Shown: one piece after another, positions 36,071 to 46,997 of the stretch
Layout: every line of letters begins with the position of its first letter
Position numbering within the stretch: the first letter of the stretch is position 1
DNA from: Epiperipatus broadwayi
Lineage: Eukaryota; Onychophora; Udeonychophora; Euonychophora; Peripatidae
Direction: 5' to 3'
DNA: 64,000 bases
NCBI GenBank assembly: GCA_028023455.1
Contig: JAQFVV010000021.1
Coordinates: forward strand, 7,842,853 to 7,906,852
Notes under the pieces: model-generated
Database searches by the model: none
Seen by the model: only the letters and a program-made list of their open reading frames with translations
What the model was told of the DNA's origin: nothing
Position numbers and translations under genes: made by a program

Positions 36071-36075
36071 ATATA

Positions 36076-36089
36076 GCGCCATCTAGTGT
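36076..36089 (-). promoter_or_regulatory. CTCF-core-like motif
   Basis: The minus strand reads ACACTAGATGGCGC, matching 13 of 14 positions of the conserved bilaterian CTCF core CCASYAGRKGGCRS. Weaker 12/14 matches are at 36949-36962 (plus) and 50981-50994 (minus). Binding is not shown. Confidence 0.3.
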
Positions 36090-36889
36090 AAATTTGAGTA
36101 ACACTTAGAATATTATAATTCCAATCAAATCATCAGTCTGATTTCTAACAGTTGATGCTTATCCGTGAGTAACATTTTATTTGATATTGACAGCTTTTAA
36201 CATATACATCTGGAATTAGGTAATAAAATAAAGTACTGACCCAAATGCAGATGTCCAATTTAAACAGGAACAGAGTGCATGGCAGAAATAGTTTGAAAAC
36301 AGAAAAAAAATCCTTCAAACAAAACATACCAAAATTTACACTGAACAAATGCCTATAGATATTTAGGCAAGAGAGCTTTAAATAGCACAGTGTAGATTCT
36401 CTACAGAACAATTAAAGAAAGAGCTAATAATATGCATATGCTTAATAAGTGGAATAAAAAATTTTCTGAATGATAGTTATATCAGGGAAACAATATAGTC
36501 AGTATCAAATCTGCTTGGAAAATGAAAGAAGAAACATCTTTCTTTGCATTTGTGGAGTTATATTTTGAAAACAGATCAATAATTATCAAAGCAAATGACA
36601 CATTTGAGATAAATATTAACCAAAATCATTTAAATCAGCTTACCATGTGGATTTACAGGGTTAGTGCCATTATCTACTCACTTTAATACCTGTGTATACA
36701 AGCAACCAAATATATAAATATTAAATAATAAAGTGCTAGTCACATGAATTAATTATGGGCAATAGACTTTCTAAATGCTAATTATGTGGAAAGCAGTTTG
36801 GACAAGTCTATTTATCGGGTAGAATGTCAAATCTGAAAGGAATGCTTACACAGCTGCATTTCGGTCAGATTTTATGTTTATCCAGATAA
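36090..36889. other. Spacer, nothing recognised
   Basis: No coding frame or known repeat. The 36600-36700 part may be a very decayed unit of the adjacent ~290-bp tandem repeat (AATCATTTAAATCAGCTTACCATG). Confidence 0.35.
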
Positions 36890-37670
36890 ATATCATTGAC
36901 TTGGAGATGCAAATGAAATGTTAAGTTTTCATTTGCAATCTATATTTGGCACTAGAGGGCATTGCACTGTAATTAGTAGCCAGTTTATTGCCACTTTTAA
37001 TTTTAATATTTCCTTATTTGATATTCAGTTGTTTTTTGATAATTATTTTAAAATTGATAGACAATAGCTCTACCTTGTGAATTTGAATGTTAAGCCAATT
37101 TAAATTAAGCTGTGAGAACATTTCTGTAAGATTCAACATTCATCTTACTGAACATCATTTTCTAATCAGTCTCCACATAAGACCATGGAGATATAAATGA
37201 AAGTAATTTTATTTTTCATTTGCAAAGCATAATTGATGCTGGAAGAAACTGCAACAAGACAACTCATGGACAGAAAGTTCATCATTCCAGACATTATATA
37301 AATTATTAGCACTATATTATTTAATATTTACATATTTGATTGTTTTTTTTAAAGATGTTAAAATTGATATTTTCCCTACATTGTAATATGATAAGCTGAT
37401 TTGAATAAGGTTATGAGAACATTTCTATTGGATTTATCTTTTGTCCTATAATATATGGCTGTTCATTCAACTTTCCTTACAAATCTTTGGAGACACAAAG
37501 AAAGATGGATTCATTTATTCAATTACAAAGCAGATTTGACATTAGAAAGCATGAAATTGATACAACATTTGAGAAGTTTATTGTTTGGGATGCAGATTGG
37601 AAATAATTATTCCCGTACTTTGTGTTATGTCACACTTTACACAAATGCACTGTTAAAATAAAATATCATT
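36890..37670 (+). repeat. Degenerate tandem repeat, unit ~290 bp, about three copies
   Basis: GGAGATGCAAATGAAATG (36903), GGAGATATAAATGAAAGT (37187) and GGAGACACAAAGAAAGAT (37485) each start the same pattern, spaced 284 and 298 bp. Each is followed by TTCATTTGCAA-like and GCATAATTGATGCTGG-like text. AAGCTGTGAGAACATTTCTG (about 37109) and AAGGTTATGAGAACATTTCT (about 37406) recur 298 bp apart. Units have diverged heavily. The 68-codon open frame at 37455 lies inside and is probably not a gene. Confidence 0.65.
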
Positions 37671-37765
37671 TAAAATTTTTAAGGAATAATTATGTGTCAC
37701 TTGGCTCTAAGTAGCTAAGATGTGTCCAATTTTTTCATAAAAAAAAACAATATGTGAAAAAAATT

Positions 37766-38345
37766 CTTTTTTTTTTTTTTTTTCAAAATAATCTTTATTT
37801 GCACAAAAAGTAAAATATTCATTGTAATATAGAGTTCATGTTTGCAATCATGTCTGATACATTAAAGACTAATTAGTTATTAAATTAGATGATGAGTACA
37901 TGGTTAAAATTAAAATTTATGTTATGTTACTTATCAGGGGTGATCTAATTTGACATATAAATCCCATGGTGTGTAAAGTTTGAGTGTCATGAATAAATAA
38001 TATGCATGGCCATTGCTAAATATTTAATTGACTCCATGTTTGCTCAGCAAGACTAGGCAGGCATGTTCTTAGATCACTTTCTTCAGCTTTATAAATGTCT
38101 TCAATAGGACCAGCCAACTCTCTATCAAATAATACCTTACATCTAATGTTCCATATGATAAAATTTATGAAAGTGGCCAGGCGGATGAAGCCAAAATTTC
38201 CATTTTTGAATGCATCATTAAGCTAGACACTTGAAGAATTGTATCCTGTAATCCTCTGTAGGGTAATATTCTGTAACTGAGTCCACCATTCACATTGATA
38301 TAGTATGTGTTCAATGCAGAAATCAATGTTTATGCAATTCAATTG
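37766..38345 (-). pseudogene. LINE 3' end with poly(A), minus strand
   Basis: An 18-nt T run at 37766-37783, preceded on the minus strand by AATAAA (complement at 37794-37799), is the tail. Upstream on the minus strand a frame reads IEHILYQCEWWTQL, a stop (TAG), then ATFINFIIWNIRCKVLFD. The H-x4-C plus W and the IIWN...RCK pattern match the C-terminal tails of CR1/Jockey-like LINE proteins. The terminal structure (AATAAA, poly(A)) and 5' truncation indicate an ordinary retrotransposed fragment. Confidence 0.65.
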
Positions 38346-39264
38346 TAATATTTTATTTAAAATGATCTTCAAACTATTATAAAATACACATTGTAATTAT
38401 GAATTTAAAATATACTTTTAATAGTATTATTTATATATCACTCTTATTTTTTTTTTTAAATCAGAATCAAAATATAATCTAGAATGAAATATAATACTTT
38501 TTGGATAGATTACTCTAGGTACAAATAATTTAATATTATAAGAAAATATGTTTGTCTTTAAAAAATAAAATTTTGGATGCAATTTATTAATTTTTAATCA
38601 TGGATCATAAACGTGGACACTTAATACAAAATATGCAGAATCATCAGATCAAACAGTAAAATGTGGAGGTAGGTATGAGATGTGAGAAAATAAAAGTGGT
38701 GCCACTGTCATTATTAAAATAAAAGTAAGAGTTTACGAAATTTAGACTTTGATACACTGTTTGAAGAATTATTAAGTTTTAGAATAAATTACACAGAATC
38801 GTAAATAGTCTAGAAATAAACTGTAAGTGAAATGATTGCAAAAGAGAAGCTGTGGAAGACAAATATTAATTTAAGCTTAGTAGAAACTTCAACCTGCAAT
38901 GAATTTATAGTGGTTGAAAATGATGATGATAAGAATTTTTAATTTACATGAAGTCTTTTGTGGCTTAGTAAACTATGTTTTCAATACCTATAATGGATAA
39001 ATAAATTCGTACCATACAAATGCTTAAAATTTATATTATTGTTTAATTATATAATTTGCCCACTTATACACATACAATTGCATAAGGAAGGTTGTAATGT
39101 ATTTTAAATAAATATACAGCATAGGATTTATAATTGTGAAATAGAAACTACTGCATCAGTTAGGTAATTTATATAATAACTTATTTCTAGTCATATCCCA
39201 TGCATCCACATTTAAGATGATTTGAAGCTAGATGATCTAGGGAAACACTATATAATCTGTCCAT
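38346..39264. other. AT-rich spacer, nothing recognised
   Basis: No coding frame or known repeat. Confidence 0.35.
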
Positions 39265-39475
39265 AAATGCAATTTATCCACTACTTTGAACAATTTTTAG
39301 CAAAAACTTTTTATTGTACCTATATGCATAAGCAATCTATGTTTCAACTGTCCTGCAGTAAAATTGGCTCTGAAGAAGACTGCAGAACAATCGAAATGTA
39401 GATTGTGTATGCATATAGGTAGAAAAAAAGGCTTTTACTAAAAAGTATTTGAAGTAATGGATAAAATGCATTTAT
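39265..39475. repeat. Hairpin element with CTGAAGA...GAAA motif
   Basis: TTATCCACTACTTTGAACAA and its partner AAGTATTTGAAGTAATGGAT form the outer pair; CCTATATGCATAAGCAATCT and AGATTGTGTATGCATATAGG form the inner pair. In the right arm CTGAAGA (39370-39376) is followed by GACTG/CAATC with loop CAGAA and GAAA (39393-39396), then TGTAG. This resembles a hammerhead with an extra A before stem II. The left arm keeps GAAACATAG but has lost CTGAAGA. The outer sequence ATATAATCTGTCCAT recurs in direct orientation at 39250-39265 and 39514-39528, a possible long duplication around the insertion. Confidence 0.65.
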
Positions 39476-40215
39476 ATAAGATATAGCAAAATAAAGAAAG
39501 TGGTGAATTTGGTATATAATCTGTCCATGAAAAAATGCTTCTGTTGTAAAAAAATTCAATGACCTTCAGAATTTAATTAGACTCAGCATTGTGTCTTATT
39601 GATTGACATCTATGCTTTGTAAAAAGTTAACTGCTATCTTGAATGAGTTTACTGCAATAACACTCTAGTTATCAACAACAAATTAATTTTAATTTTTGCT
39701 GTGACTCTACATATATTCAGTCAAAGAAAAGGAATTGTTCCACATCGTTTCTATATATGTGCCAGGATATTTTGTATAGAGAGTTCATTAATTCATTGAT
39801 TATTATTTAATAGTGGCTCATCTTTTATTTAAAGTTTCTTTTAGAACTTACTTATCTCCTATTGTCTTTTCAAATATTTTTAGCAAAAGTAAAAGCCAAA
39901 TTTTTTGGCATAACTTGTTTGGAAAAGTTAAATAAATATTGTTAAGTTTAATCCAAATTACATTACAATATTACTGCTATAATATAAATTTTTAATGCAT
40001 TCTTTTTTAACATATATTTTGGCTTCAGGGATGTGACAAACAAAAAGACACTTTATTAAATTTAAATATTTTCCCAGATACACTAGAAAGAACATATTTT
40101 TAAGTAGCTCTTGTATGTTTGAAAGGATATTGTTATCGACAACTAACAGATCGTATTTAATCGTGAACCATTGCTGTTTAATATTTATATTACATATAAC
40201 TTATTGTATATTGTC
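39476..40215. other. AT-rich spacer between hairpin and RTE element
   Basis: No coding frame was recognised. TTTAAATATTTTCCCAGATAC at 40058-40078 resembles AAATATTTTCCCAATAC at 40495-40511, of unclear meaning. Confidence 0.35.
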
Positions 40216-40225
40216 TTGGCTGCAG

Positions 40226-43200
40226 AAAGAAGTTTTGCTATTAACTGAAAGGAGACCCTTTGATTCCTCTTGGAGGCCTTAAAGGAATGTCCACTCCATA
40301 TGTTCTTGTCATTTCAGCTGTTATTACTATGTGATTATTCATATAGTATATGGACATGGATGGGATGCTCACCAACATGCATTAGCCAGCGTGGTGAGTT
40401 TATTGGCTTTTTACCTCTGAGTTTAAGATCAAGAAACACCATGGTCTTTCTTCTCAGTGCCTGATAAGGCAGAATGAATGTTTGTATAAAGGATAAATAT
40501 TTTCCCAATACATATATACAATTATGACAGACAAAAATAAAGCATGGCCCTTATTCCCAGGAGGCTGTAAAGTCACCAACCAAGGCAGCGGTTGGTGGCC
40601 GAAGGCGGAGGGTGCTAAGAATCCCCTGATTGTGGACTCAGGCTGCCATTTGATGACAACTTTTTACTTAGGTACTTACAACTGCAGATCACTTTCAAGT
40701 GAAGGAAGATTGCAAGAATTAGAAGAAGAACTCTCTTATATTAAATGGGACATTATTGGACTTTGTGAAGTTAGAAGAAAAGGTGAAGAGACAATTGATT
40801 TAAAAAGTGGACATATACTCTATTATAAAGGCACAAATATTGGAAATACAAGTGGAGTAGGATTCATTATAAATAAAAAGTGGAAGAACAATATTGTGGA
40901 GATTGATGGTGTATTGGACAGAGTGGCAAGATTAGTTATACAACTTAATAGCAGATACCAAATGCAGATAATTCAGGTTTATGCCCCAACAAGTTCTCAT
41001 AGTGATGAAGTAGTAGAAGATTTTTATATGGATGTACAAAAGGCTTTTGATCAGAGTAAACACCATTTTAAAATTGTTATGGGAGACTTTAATGCTAGAA
41101 TTGGTAAAAAAATGAAAGATGAAAGTGCTGTGGGTAATTTTGGTTATGGTAATAGAAATGAGAGAGGACATAGACTTGTGGAGTTTGCAGAAAAAGAAAA
41201 ACTTTATATTATGAATTCTTTTTTGAGAAAAATGTTAAAAGGAAATGGACATGGAAGCATCCAAATGAAGGTACAGCAGAATTGGATTATATTTTGACTA
41301 ACAGGAAATACATATTTCAAGATTGTAATGTTCTTAATAAATTTAACACAGGAAGTGATCATCGATTAGTAAGGTGTAAGATACGTGTTAATGTAAAACT
41401 AGAGAGACAAAAATTATTAAGAAAAACAATATTTACAGTTGATATTCCTAATCTTCAGAAACATTCTAATGAATTTAAATTAGAACTTACAAATCAGTTT
41501 CAAGTATTAGTAGATTTTGAACATGATTCAGATTTGAATGAAATTAATATGAAAATAACTGATACACTTTTGAAAACTGCAACAAAGATAGCTGGTAGAA
41601 AGAAACAGCAATTGACCAATAAAATTTCTACTGAGACTAGAGAATTTATGAAGAAAAGAAGGAATATGAAGATATACAAAAATGATGCATTAAAAAGAAT
41701 TGAATATCTCGAATTTTGTAAAATGGTGCGGAAAAGAGTTGAAAATGATATAAGAAAGTATAACTGTGAACTAGCAAGGAAAGCTGTAGAAGAAAATAAA
41801 AGTCTTAAGAATGTAAAACAACATTTTGGTATTGGTAGGAAATTTATATCTGCAATAAGAAAAAAAGATGGAATTATTACTAAAAGGAGAGATGACATCA
41901 TGAAATTGGTAGAAGATTTTTATCAAGAATTATATAGTAATAAAGAACAAGTACCTCCTATATCTATTACATCTTCCAAATTGCCCAGAATTTTAAATGA
42001 AGAAGTGAGACATGCAATTAAATGTATGAAGAAAGGAAAGGCTCCAGGTAATGATGGAATTATAATTGATATATTAAAAGAAGCAGGTGAAGAAATAGAA
42101 ATTTTTTTAGCAAAGTTATATACCAAATGTCTAAATGATAAAGATGTACCGGATGATTGGAAGAATGCAGTAATAATATTAATATTTAAAAAAGGTGATA
42201 AAGAAGATATTAGAAATTACAGACCTATCAGCCTTTTTCAGTTTTATATAAAATTTTTACCAAGATAATTACTACTCGTCTACAGAGAACATTGGATTTC
42301 CACCAACCAAGAGAACAAGCCGGATTTAAAAGTGGTTTTAGTACAGTAGATCATATCCAGGTATTGAGAGAAGTTATAGAAAGGACAAATGAATATGAGT
42401 TGCCATTATGCTTAGGATTTGTAGATTATGAAAAGGCATTTGATTCTATAAACATTTCTTCAGTGATTAAAGCATTAGATCATCAAGGTATAGATCCAGG
42501 ATATTGTCATATTTTAAAGAATATTTATAAAAATGCAACAGCAACAATTAGATTACATAATGACACTGGGAAAGTCAACATTGAGAAAGGTGTAAGACAA
42601 GGTGACTCCATATCTCCAAAACTTTTTACAGCAGTGCTGCATGAAGTATTTTGTGGATTAAAATGGGAAACTAAAGGAGTGAAAGTAAATGGTGATTATT
42701 TAAGTCATTTAGATTTCGCAGATGATGTAGTTGTTTTTGCAAATAATGCTTCAGATCTGCAGGAAATGTTTCAGGAATTATCAGATGAAAGTAGGAAAGT
42801 AGGACTAAAGATAAATGTTAAAAAGACTAAAAGTAATGTTTAATCGATTTGCTCAAAATATGAAAATAAAGATTGATTATGATGAATTAGAAGAAGTTAA
42901 CAGTTACAAATACATTGGTCAGATTATTAATACAGATGGAAACATAATGGAGGAAATTAATCATAGAATTAAACTTGGTTGGAGTGCTTTTGGTAGAAAT
43001 AACTTGATACTAAAAGGAAATATGCCTATGTGTTTGAAAAGGAAGGTTTTTAACAAATGTGTTTTACCAGTTCTTACTTATGGATCTGAGACTTGGAAAC
43101 TTAATACAAGAGCAATTCAGAGACTTCAGACCACTCAAAGAAGTATGGAGAGATGTATGTTGGGAGTAACAAGAAGAAATCGTAAATGCAATGTATGGGT

Positions 43201-43641
43201 AAGAGAACAAACAGGTGTTACTGACCTCATTGAAAAAATTAAAAGATTGAAGTGGAGTTGGGCTGGACATATTGTTAGAAGAGATGATAATAGATGGACA
43301 ATTGAAATTTTAAACTGGGTTCCAAGAGATTGTAAAAGACCCAGAAAGAGACCACATGTGAGATGGATGGATGAAATAAGAAAGTGTGCAGGGGTGATGT
43401 GGAGAAGAGAAGCTAAAGATCGGAGAAGATGGATTAAACTTGGAGAGACTTTCATCCTGCAGTGGATTGATAATGGTTGATAATGATGATATTGTCTCGC
43501 TCAAATATAGATTCTTGATTTATGTGGAAAAGGAAAATCAAAGATTTGTATACTTTTTTGTGATAGTGACATATTGCTTTATGTTCATTCAAAACTGCAT
43601 TAAAATATTATTATAACCCAAATTTTGTTGAAATGTGCACT
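40226..43641 (+). mobile_element. RTE-type LINE, nearly complete but frameshifted
   Basis: A single long coding region spans 40524-43480 in pieces, with an endonuclease, a reverse transcriptase and a short C-terminal domain but no separate ORF1, the RTE layout (CFDP2-like proteins in databases). After the stop come GATAATGG and TGATAATGATGAT, the short repeats typical of RTE ends. The outer limits are uncertain: TTGGCTGCAG at 40216-40225 recurs at 43642-43651 and could be the target duplication, giving the limits used here; alternatively the 3' end lies near 43495. Plus-strand insertion. If the young look is right, it could have been a source of trans-acting machinery for short elements nearby, but that is speculation. 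Confidence 0.8.
40524..43480 (+). pseudogene. RTE endonuclease-reverse transcriptase, three single-base frameshifts
   Basis: Endonuclease (about 40650-41390): TYNCRSL, IIGLCEVRR, QVYAPTSSHSDE, MGDFNARIG and the SDHRLV catalytic end. Reverse transcriptase (about 42030-42900): KGKAPGNDGI, FKKGDKEDIRNYRPISL, VDYEKAFDSI (motif A), GVRQGDSISPKLF (motif B), LDFADDVVVFA (motif C with both Asp) and KINVKKTK (motif D). C-terminus: LPVLTYGSETW, WVREQTG, KWSWAGHIVRRDDNRW and RWMDEIRK. The frame changes at a T run near 41217-41222 (one base lost), at another T run near 42234-42238 (one base lost) and near 42830-42834 (one A gained). No nonsense codon interrupts the pieces, so the copy is fairly young. 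It would have cut DNA and copied its RNA at the nick; this copy cannot make the full protein. Confidence 0.9.
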
Positions 43642-43651
43642 TTGGCTGCAG

Positions 43652-44115
43652 GAATGCTTGTACTGATAAAGGAATAATGTTCATTAACAATGTGTTTGTG
43701 TACATAAAATAAACCAACATTTATCTATTAGTTTTGAACTGTATGGTAAAAAACAATTATTTTATATGGAGCCAAACTGATTGCCAGTGTAAGGTAATAT
43801 ATTCATCATGGCTATATATTTCATTGAATTAAGAAAGCAGAATCTGATTGATTTAGTAGACTCTATTATTGCATGTAGACTTACATTTTTAGTAGAAGTA
43901 GAGCAATTCATTAAAAAGCAGTGTACATCTCATAAAAACATAAATTAATTTTTTTAAAAATCTACTATATAAGGTAAGGAATGATACAAATTTTTTATTT
44001 TATGATTGCTTTCTGCATACCCAGCCTGAAAAGAAATTTTGCAAACATTCAACAAATTATGTTTCCATTAATAACTAACACTTCTAGTTTTTCAGTCATT
44101 ATATTAAAATTTATA
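43652..44115. other. Spacer between RTE element and hairpin C
   Basis: No coding region or known repeat was recognised. Confidence 0.35.
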
Positions 44116-44412
44116 TAATACTAAATCATCCATGCACTTTACTACTGTTACACAATGATTTATTTATCACCCTCTTTTACAGTTTACAGTTTCAATCGCT
44201 CCAGAAATCTTTTTCAGAACTTTTATATCTCCTAACTTCAACTGCTTAGCAGTGCTATTAACTTCAACTGTTTAGCGGTACTAACAGTTAAAGTTAGGAG
44301 ACATAAAAGTTCTGAAGAAGATTTCTGGGGAAATCGAAACTGTAAATACTAAAAGTGGGTAATAAATAAAGCATTGTGTAACAATAGTAAAGTGCAGGGA
44401 TGATTTAGTATT
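44116..44412. repeat. ~297-bp palindrome with CTGAAGA...GAAAC motif
   Basis: TACTAAATCATCCATGCACT (left) pairs with AGTGCAGGGATGATTTAGTA (right), and CAGAACTTTTATATCTCC pairs with GGAGACATAAAAGTTCTG; the centre is near 44255. The right arm has CTGAAGA at 44312-44318, an unpaired A, stem GATTTC/GAAATC with loop TGGG, GAAAC at 44336-44340 and TGTA. The left arm carries the complement with CTGAAAA. This is hammerhead-like but with one extra A at the start of stem II, so activity is doubtful. Confidence 0.75.
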
Positions 44413-44544
44413 ACATGATATACATTTGGCAATGTAATAAGAAAGATTATTAAACTTGCATAACTTAAATATAACTTAGCTGTAAATGAACAATTTTATT
44501 AAAAATAATTAAAAGGCTTTATTTTTTAGGATTTCATAAAAAGT

Positions 44545-44640
44545 TTAGGTGCTGGAAGAACAGAATTGAATTTGATCTGTGGATGTTTTGCTCCAGAGTC
44601 TGAGACCCTGCCACTATTCTAAATCACCCAGGGCTTAAAT
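44545..44640 (-). mobile_element. tRNA-like SINE of the 'GAGTGCTGGAAG' family, minus strand
   Basis: GGTGCTGGAAGAACAGAATT, CAGAGTCTGAGACCCTGCCA and CTATTCTAAATCACCC are the inverted counterparts of the head at 33818; both box regions are degenerate. Confidence 0.55.
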
Positions 44641-44670
44641 ATAATTGATTTTTATAATCTACTGCTGTGC

Positions 44671-44685
44671 TTGTTGTTGTTGTTG

Positions 44686-44732
<47 letters not shown>

Positions 44733-44733
44733 G

Positions 44734-44783
<50 letters not shown>

Positions 44784-44814
44784 GTTATTGTTGTTGTTGT
44801 TGTTGTTTGTTGTT
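44671..44814. repeat. (TTG)n-(TTA)n-(TTG)n trinucleotide microsatellite
   Basis: TTG repeats at both ends flank a long TTA core with one TTG interruption near 44732-44737. The long homopolymeric (Leu, Tyr, Asn) frames across it are artefacts. Confidence 0.95.
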
Positions 44815-45225
44815 ATGTTTCCAAGACAACTTGATTTAGTAAACAAAGGTTATGTTGGTAATTATATATACATACAGGCATAATCTAGTTATTAAGTTTG
44901 ATGAATGGGCTGTATTTATGGTAATATGCCATGAGGTTAGAGTCTGGCTCAGGTTTCAAGAGGTCATGTGGCTGCAAAAATATATTGGTATACAATATTG
45001 CTATCTCTTGTTTTTATCTGCTCAAGCTTATTGGAGAAGATAGTTGGGTGATAACTAGTATTGTTATCATGGCAGAAAGCACATCTTGTATACCAAACTG
45101 CATAAAGACTGAATGTAGCTGCATAGATAACAGGTGTGAACCTTGATGAAATGTTCAATGATGTTATTTAGCATAATGCTATTGCACTAATATGTGTTCA
45201 ACATGATTTCTCTTGTTGATGTTAG

Positions 45226-45333
45226 AAATTGACAATGGATGAAAAGATGGAACTGTGTTCCCTTTTCTCTGTAGCACAAGATGCAGAAAGAATCAATGTT
45301 GATATTGAGTCTGAAACATCAGAGAAAATGAAG
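45226..45333 (+). CDS. Candidate internal coding exon, unknown protein
   Basis: A 108-nt stretch opens after a plausible acceptor (TTTCTCTTGTTGATGTTAG, 45207-45225) and ends at a near-ideal donor AAG|GTGAGTAAG (45331-45342). One frame is open for all 36 codons, phase 0 to phase 0: KLTMDEKMELCSLFSVAQDA, then an acidic stretch rich in E and S ending SEKMK. Codon use looks balanced compared with the AT-driven frames around it. I do not recognise the protein and found no neighbouring exon with the same confidence; in a genome with long introns the next exon may lie outside. It could also be a chance open stretch. Confidence 0.35.
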
Positions 45334-45528
45334 GTGAGTAAGACATGTAGGTTGAGCTATTACTATTATTACATGAAATACCAAAAAGTATTATAAAACT
45401 ATAGAAAGAATATTAAGAAATAGTAAAATCTTTTTCATAGAAATGAAAATTATATTATTTAAAGCTCCAGTACTGCCTGTGACACACTTTGTATCAAAAA
45501 TATGGAATAGAAATAATGTAACAATGAT

Positions 45529-45894
45529 AAACATGCTACCAAACATCACATGATCACCAGCCTTTATGCTTACACATGTTGTTTACACAGAATCTAACCT
45601 GTCCATACAGTAGCACCACTCAATGTAAGCCAGAATAATCAATGGATGCAGAACGGTTTGCATATAAAATCCCTATCTAGTGGATAAGTAGGCATCAGAT
45701 AGAGATTTCATGCACAAATCTTACTGCAACCATTGATTACTCTGGCTTAGGATTGAGTTGTGGTACTGTATGGAGAGTTTAGTAGGCATTTGATAAGGAA
45801 TTTATGCACAAACCTTCCTGCATCAATTGACTACTCTGGCTTGTACTGAGTGGTGCTACTATGGAGAGTTTTGCCTCTCTGAAAAACATGCTAC
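45529..45894 (-). mobile_element. Family A element with 11-bp target duplication
   Basis: AAACATGCTAC at 45529-45539 recurs at 45884-45894, bounding 344 bp. The left end is the constant terminus (CAAACATCACATGATCACC). It contains one left arm, an inverted arm from about 45684, and a further repeat of that arm's last ~95 bp (from TAGTAGGCATTTGATAAGG, 45780), so the arm end is present twice in tandem. The hammerhead part is missing. Right end GAGTTTTGCC is truncated as at 7.6 kb. Confidence 0.8.
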
Positions 45895-46624
45895 AGAAAA
45901 TATATAATAAGTTCATTAATTATATAAATGTATTTCAGAGGTATTACATTTCACTTGTAAAACAGAGACAATTAAAAGATCTAATATTCTTATATGATAT
46001 TTTACACAAGAACTTATGCTTAATAAATTGTATAACTAGAATTAAATTTAAAAAACTAATAAGAATCAACGGGAATCATGATAAAATAGAAATATGAACT
46101 ACTAAAACTTTCTATTTATGTTCTATTTTGCAAAGAATAAGCAAGTTATACAATTCTTTTGATATTAATAATTAGTTAGAAATAGAGAGTTTATCTCTAG
46201 ATACAGCTAAGTTTCTAAACATAATAAAATCTATACTATAGAAAATACTAATTGTCTATCTTTCATTATTATGCTTCCATTTTAACTTTACTATCTTGAA
46301 AGGTGATTTAAATGTTTTCTATCTATTTCAACTTGCGGTATGCATTATATTTTCTTATATATATTTATTATATTTATATTATCTTCCTGTAAATGGTTTG
46401 TATATTTCAAAGTGCATGGAAGATGCATATAAATTAAATTAATTAAATTATTATTATTTACTTTGCAATAAGCAATATAGATTATTTTAAAAACGAACTA
46501 GTTTTTCTTTTTTTTCTTTTCGTGTGTGAGCATATAGTATTGTATTATATATATATAAATGGATATAAAGATTGGGTTTTAAAATCGATGGACTAAAAAA
46601 AATTAGTTTTTTTATTAAAATATA
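45895..46624. other. AT-rich spacer, nothing recognised
   Basis: Open frames reflect AT content only (for example 45861-46097). Confidence 0.35.
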
Positions 46625-46631
46625 TGGTACT

Positions 46632-46805
46632 CTAACCCCACGTACACGATGGCCGCTTGAGGCGCTGCTTCTGTGTTACCACACAGAACGTACAGGGTAG
46701 GGGCCTCGAAAGCAGGCGACGCTTTTTCCAGCCGCTATGTGGCGCTGTTCACCATGCGTATGCACAGGAACCTTCCACAAGCTAGCTAGCAGCAAAGATG
46801 CCCGC
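46632..46805. other. GC-rich, CpG-containing island
   Basis: This ~175-bp stretch stands out sharply: it holds about a dozen CpGs (ACGTACACGATGGCCGCTTG, AGGCGACGC, CAGCCGCTATGTGGCGCTG). It has no complete reading frame with start and stop and no tRNA fold. It could be a promoter or 5' exon, or a fragment of a GC-rich repeat. The nearest possible gene part is the exon candidate 1.3 kb upstream. Confidence 0.5.
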
Positions 46806-46997
46806 CTATACATACCATACAATTTCCAAAAGATGATTATCTTAGGTTAGAATTTTCCATGTTAACAATAAAGACTGATAATTCTTGATTTTTACTGATC
46901 TGTATAATTTGAATTTAATCTTTTATTCTTTTATTTTTATTTTTTTGTTTATTTTTGTAACAAATATATATATAGCTTACTCTCCAATTCATGATGC

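Noticed and set aside
40932-43504. Minus-strand frames opposite the RTE element
   Set aside because: Shadows of the plus-strand coding region with typical F/S/L-rich composition.
44645-44883. Long poly-Leu, poly-Tyr and poly-Asn open frames
   Set aside because: They are translations of the trinucleotide microsatellite in different frames; no start context or conserved sequence.
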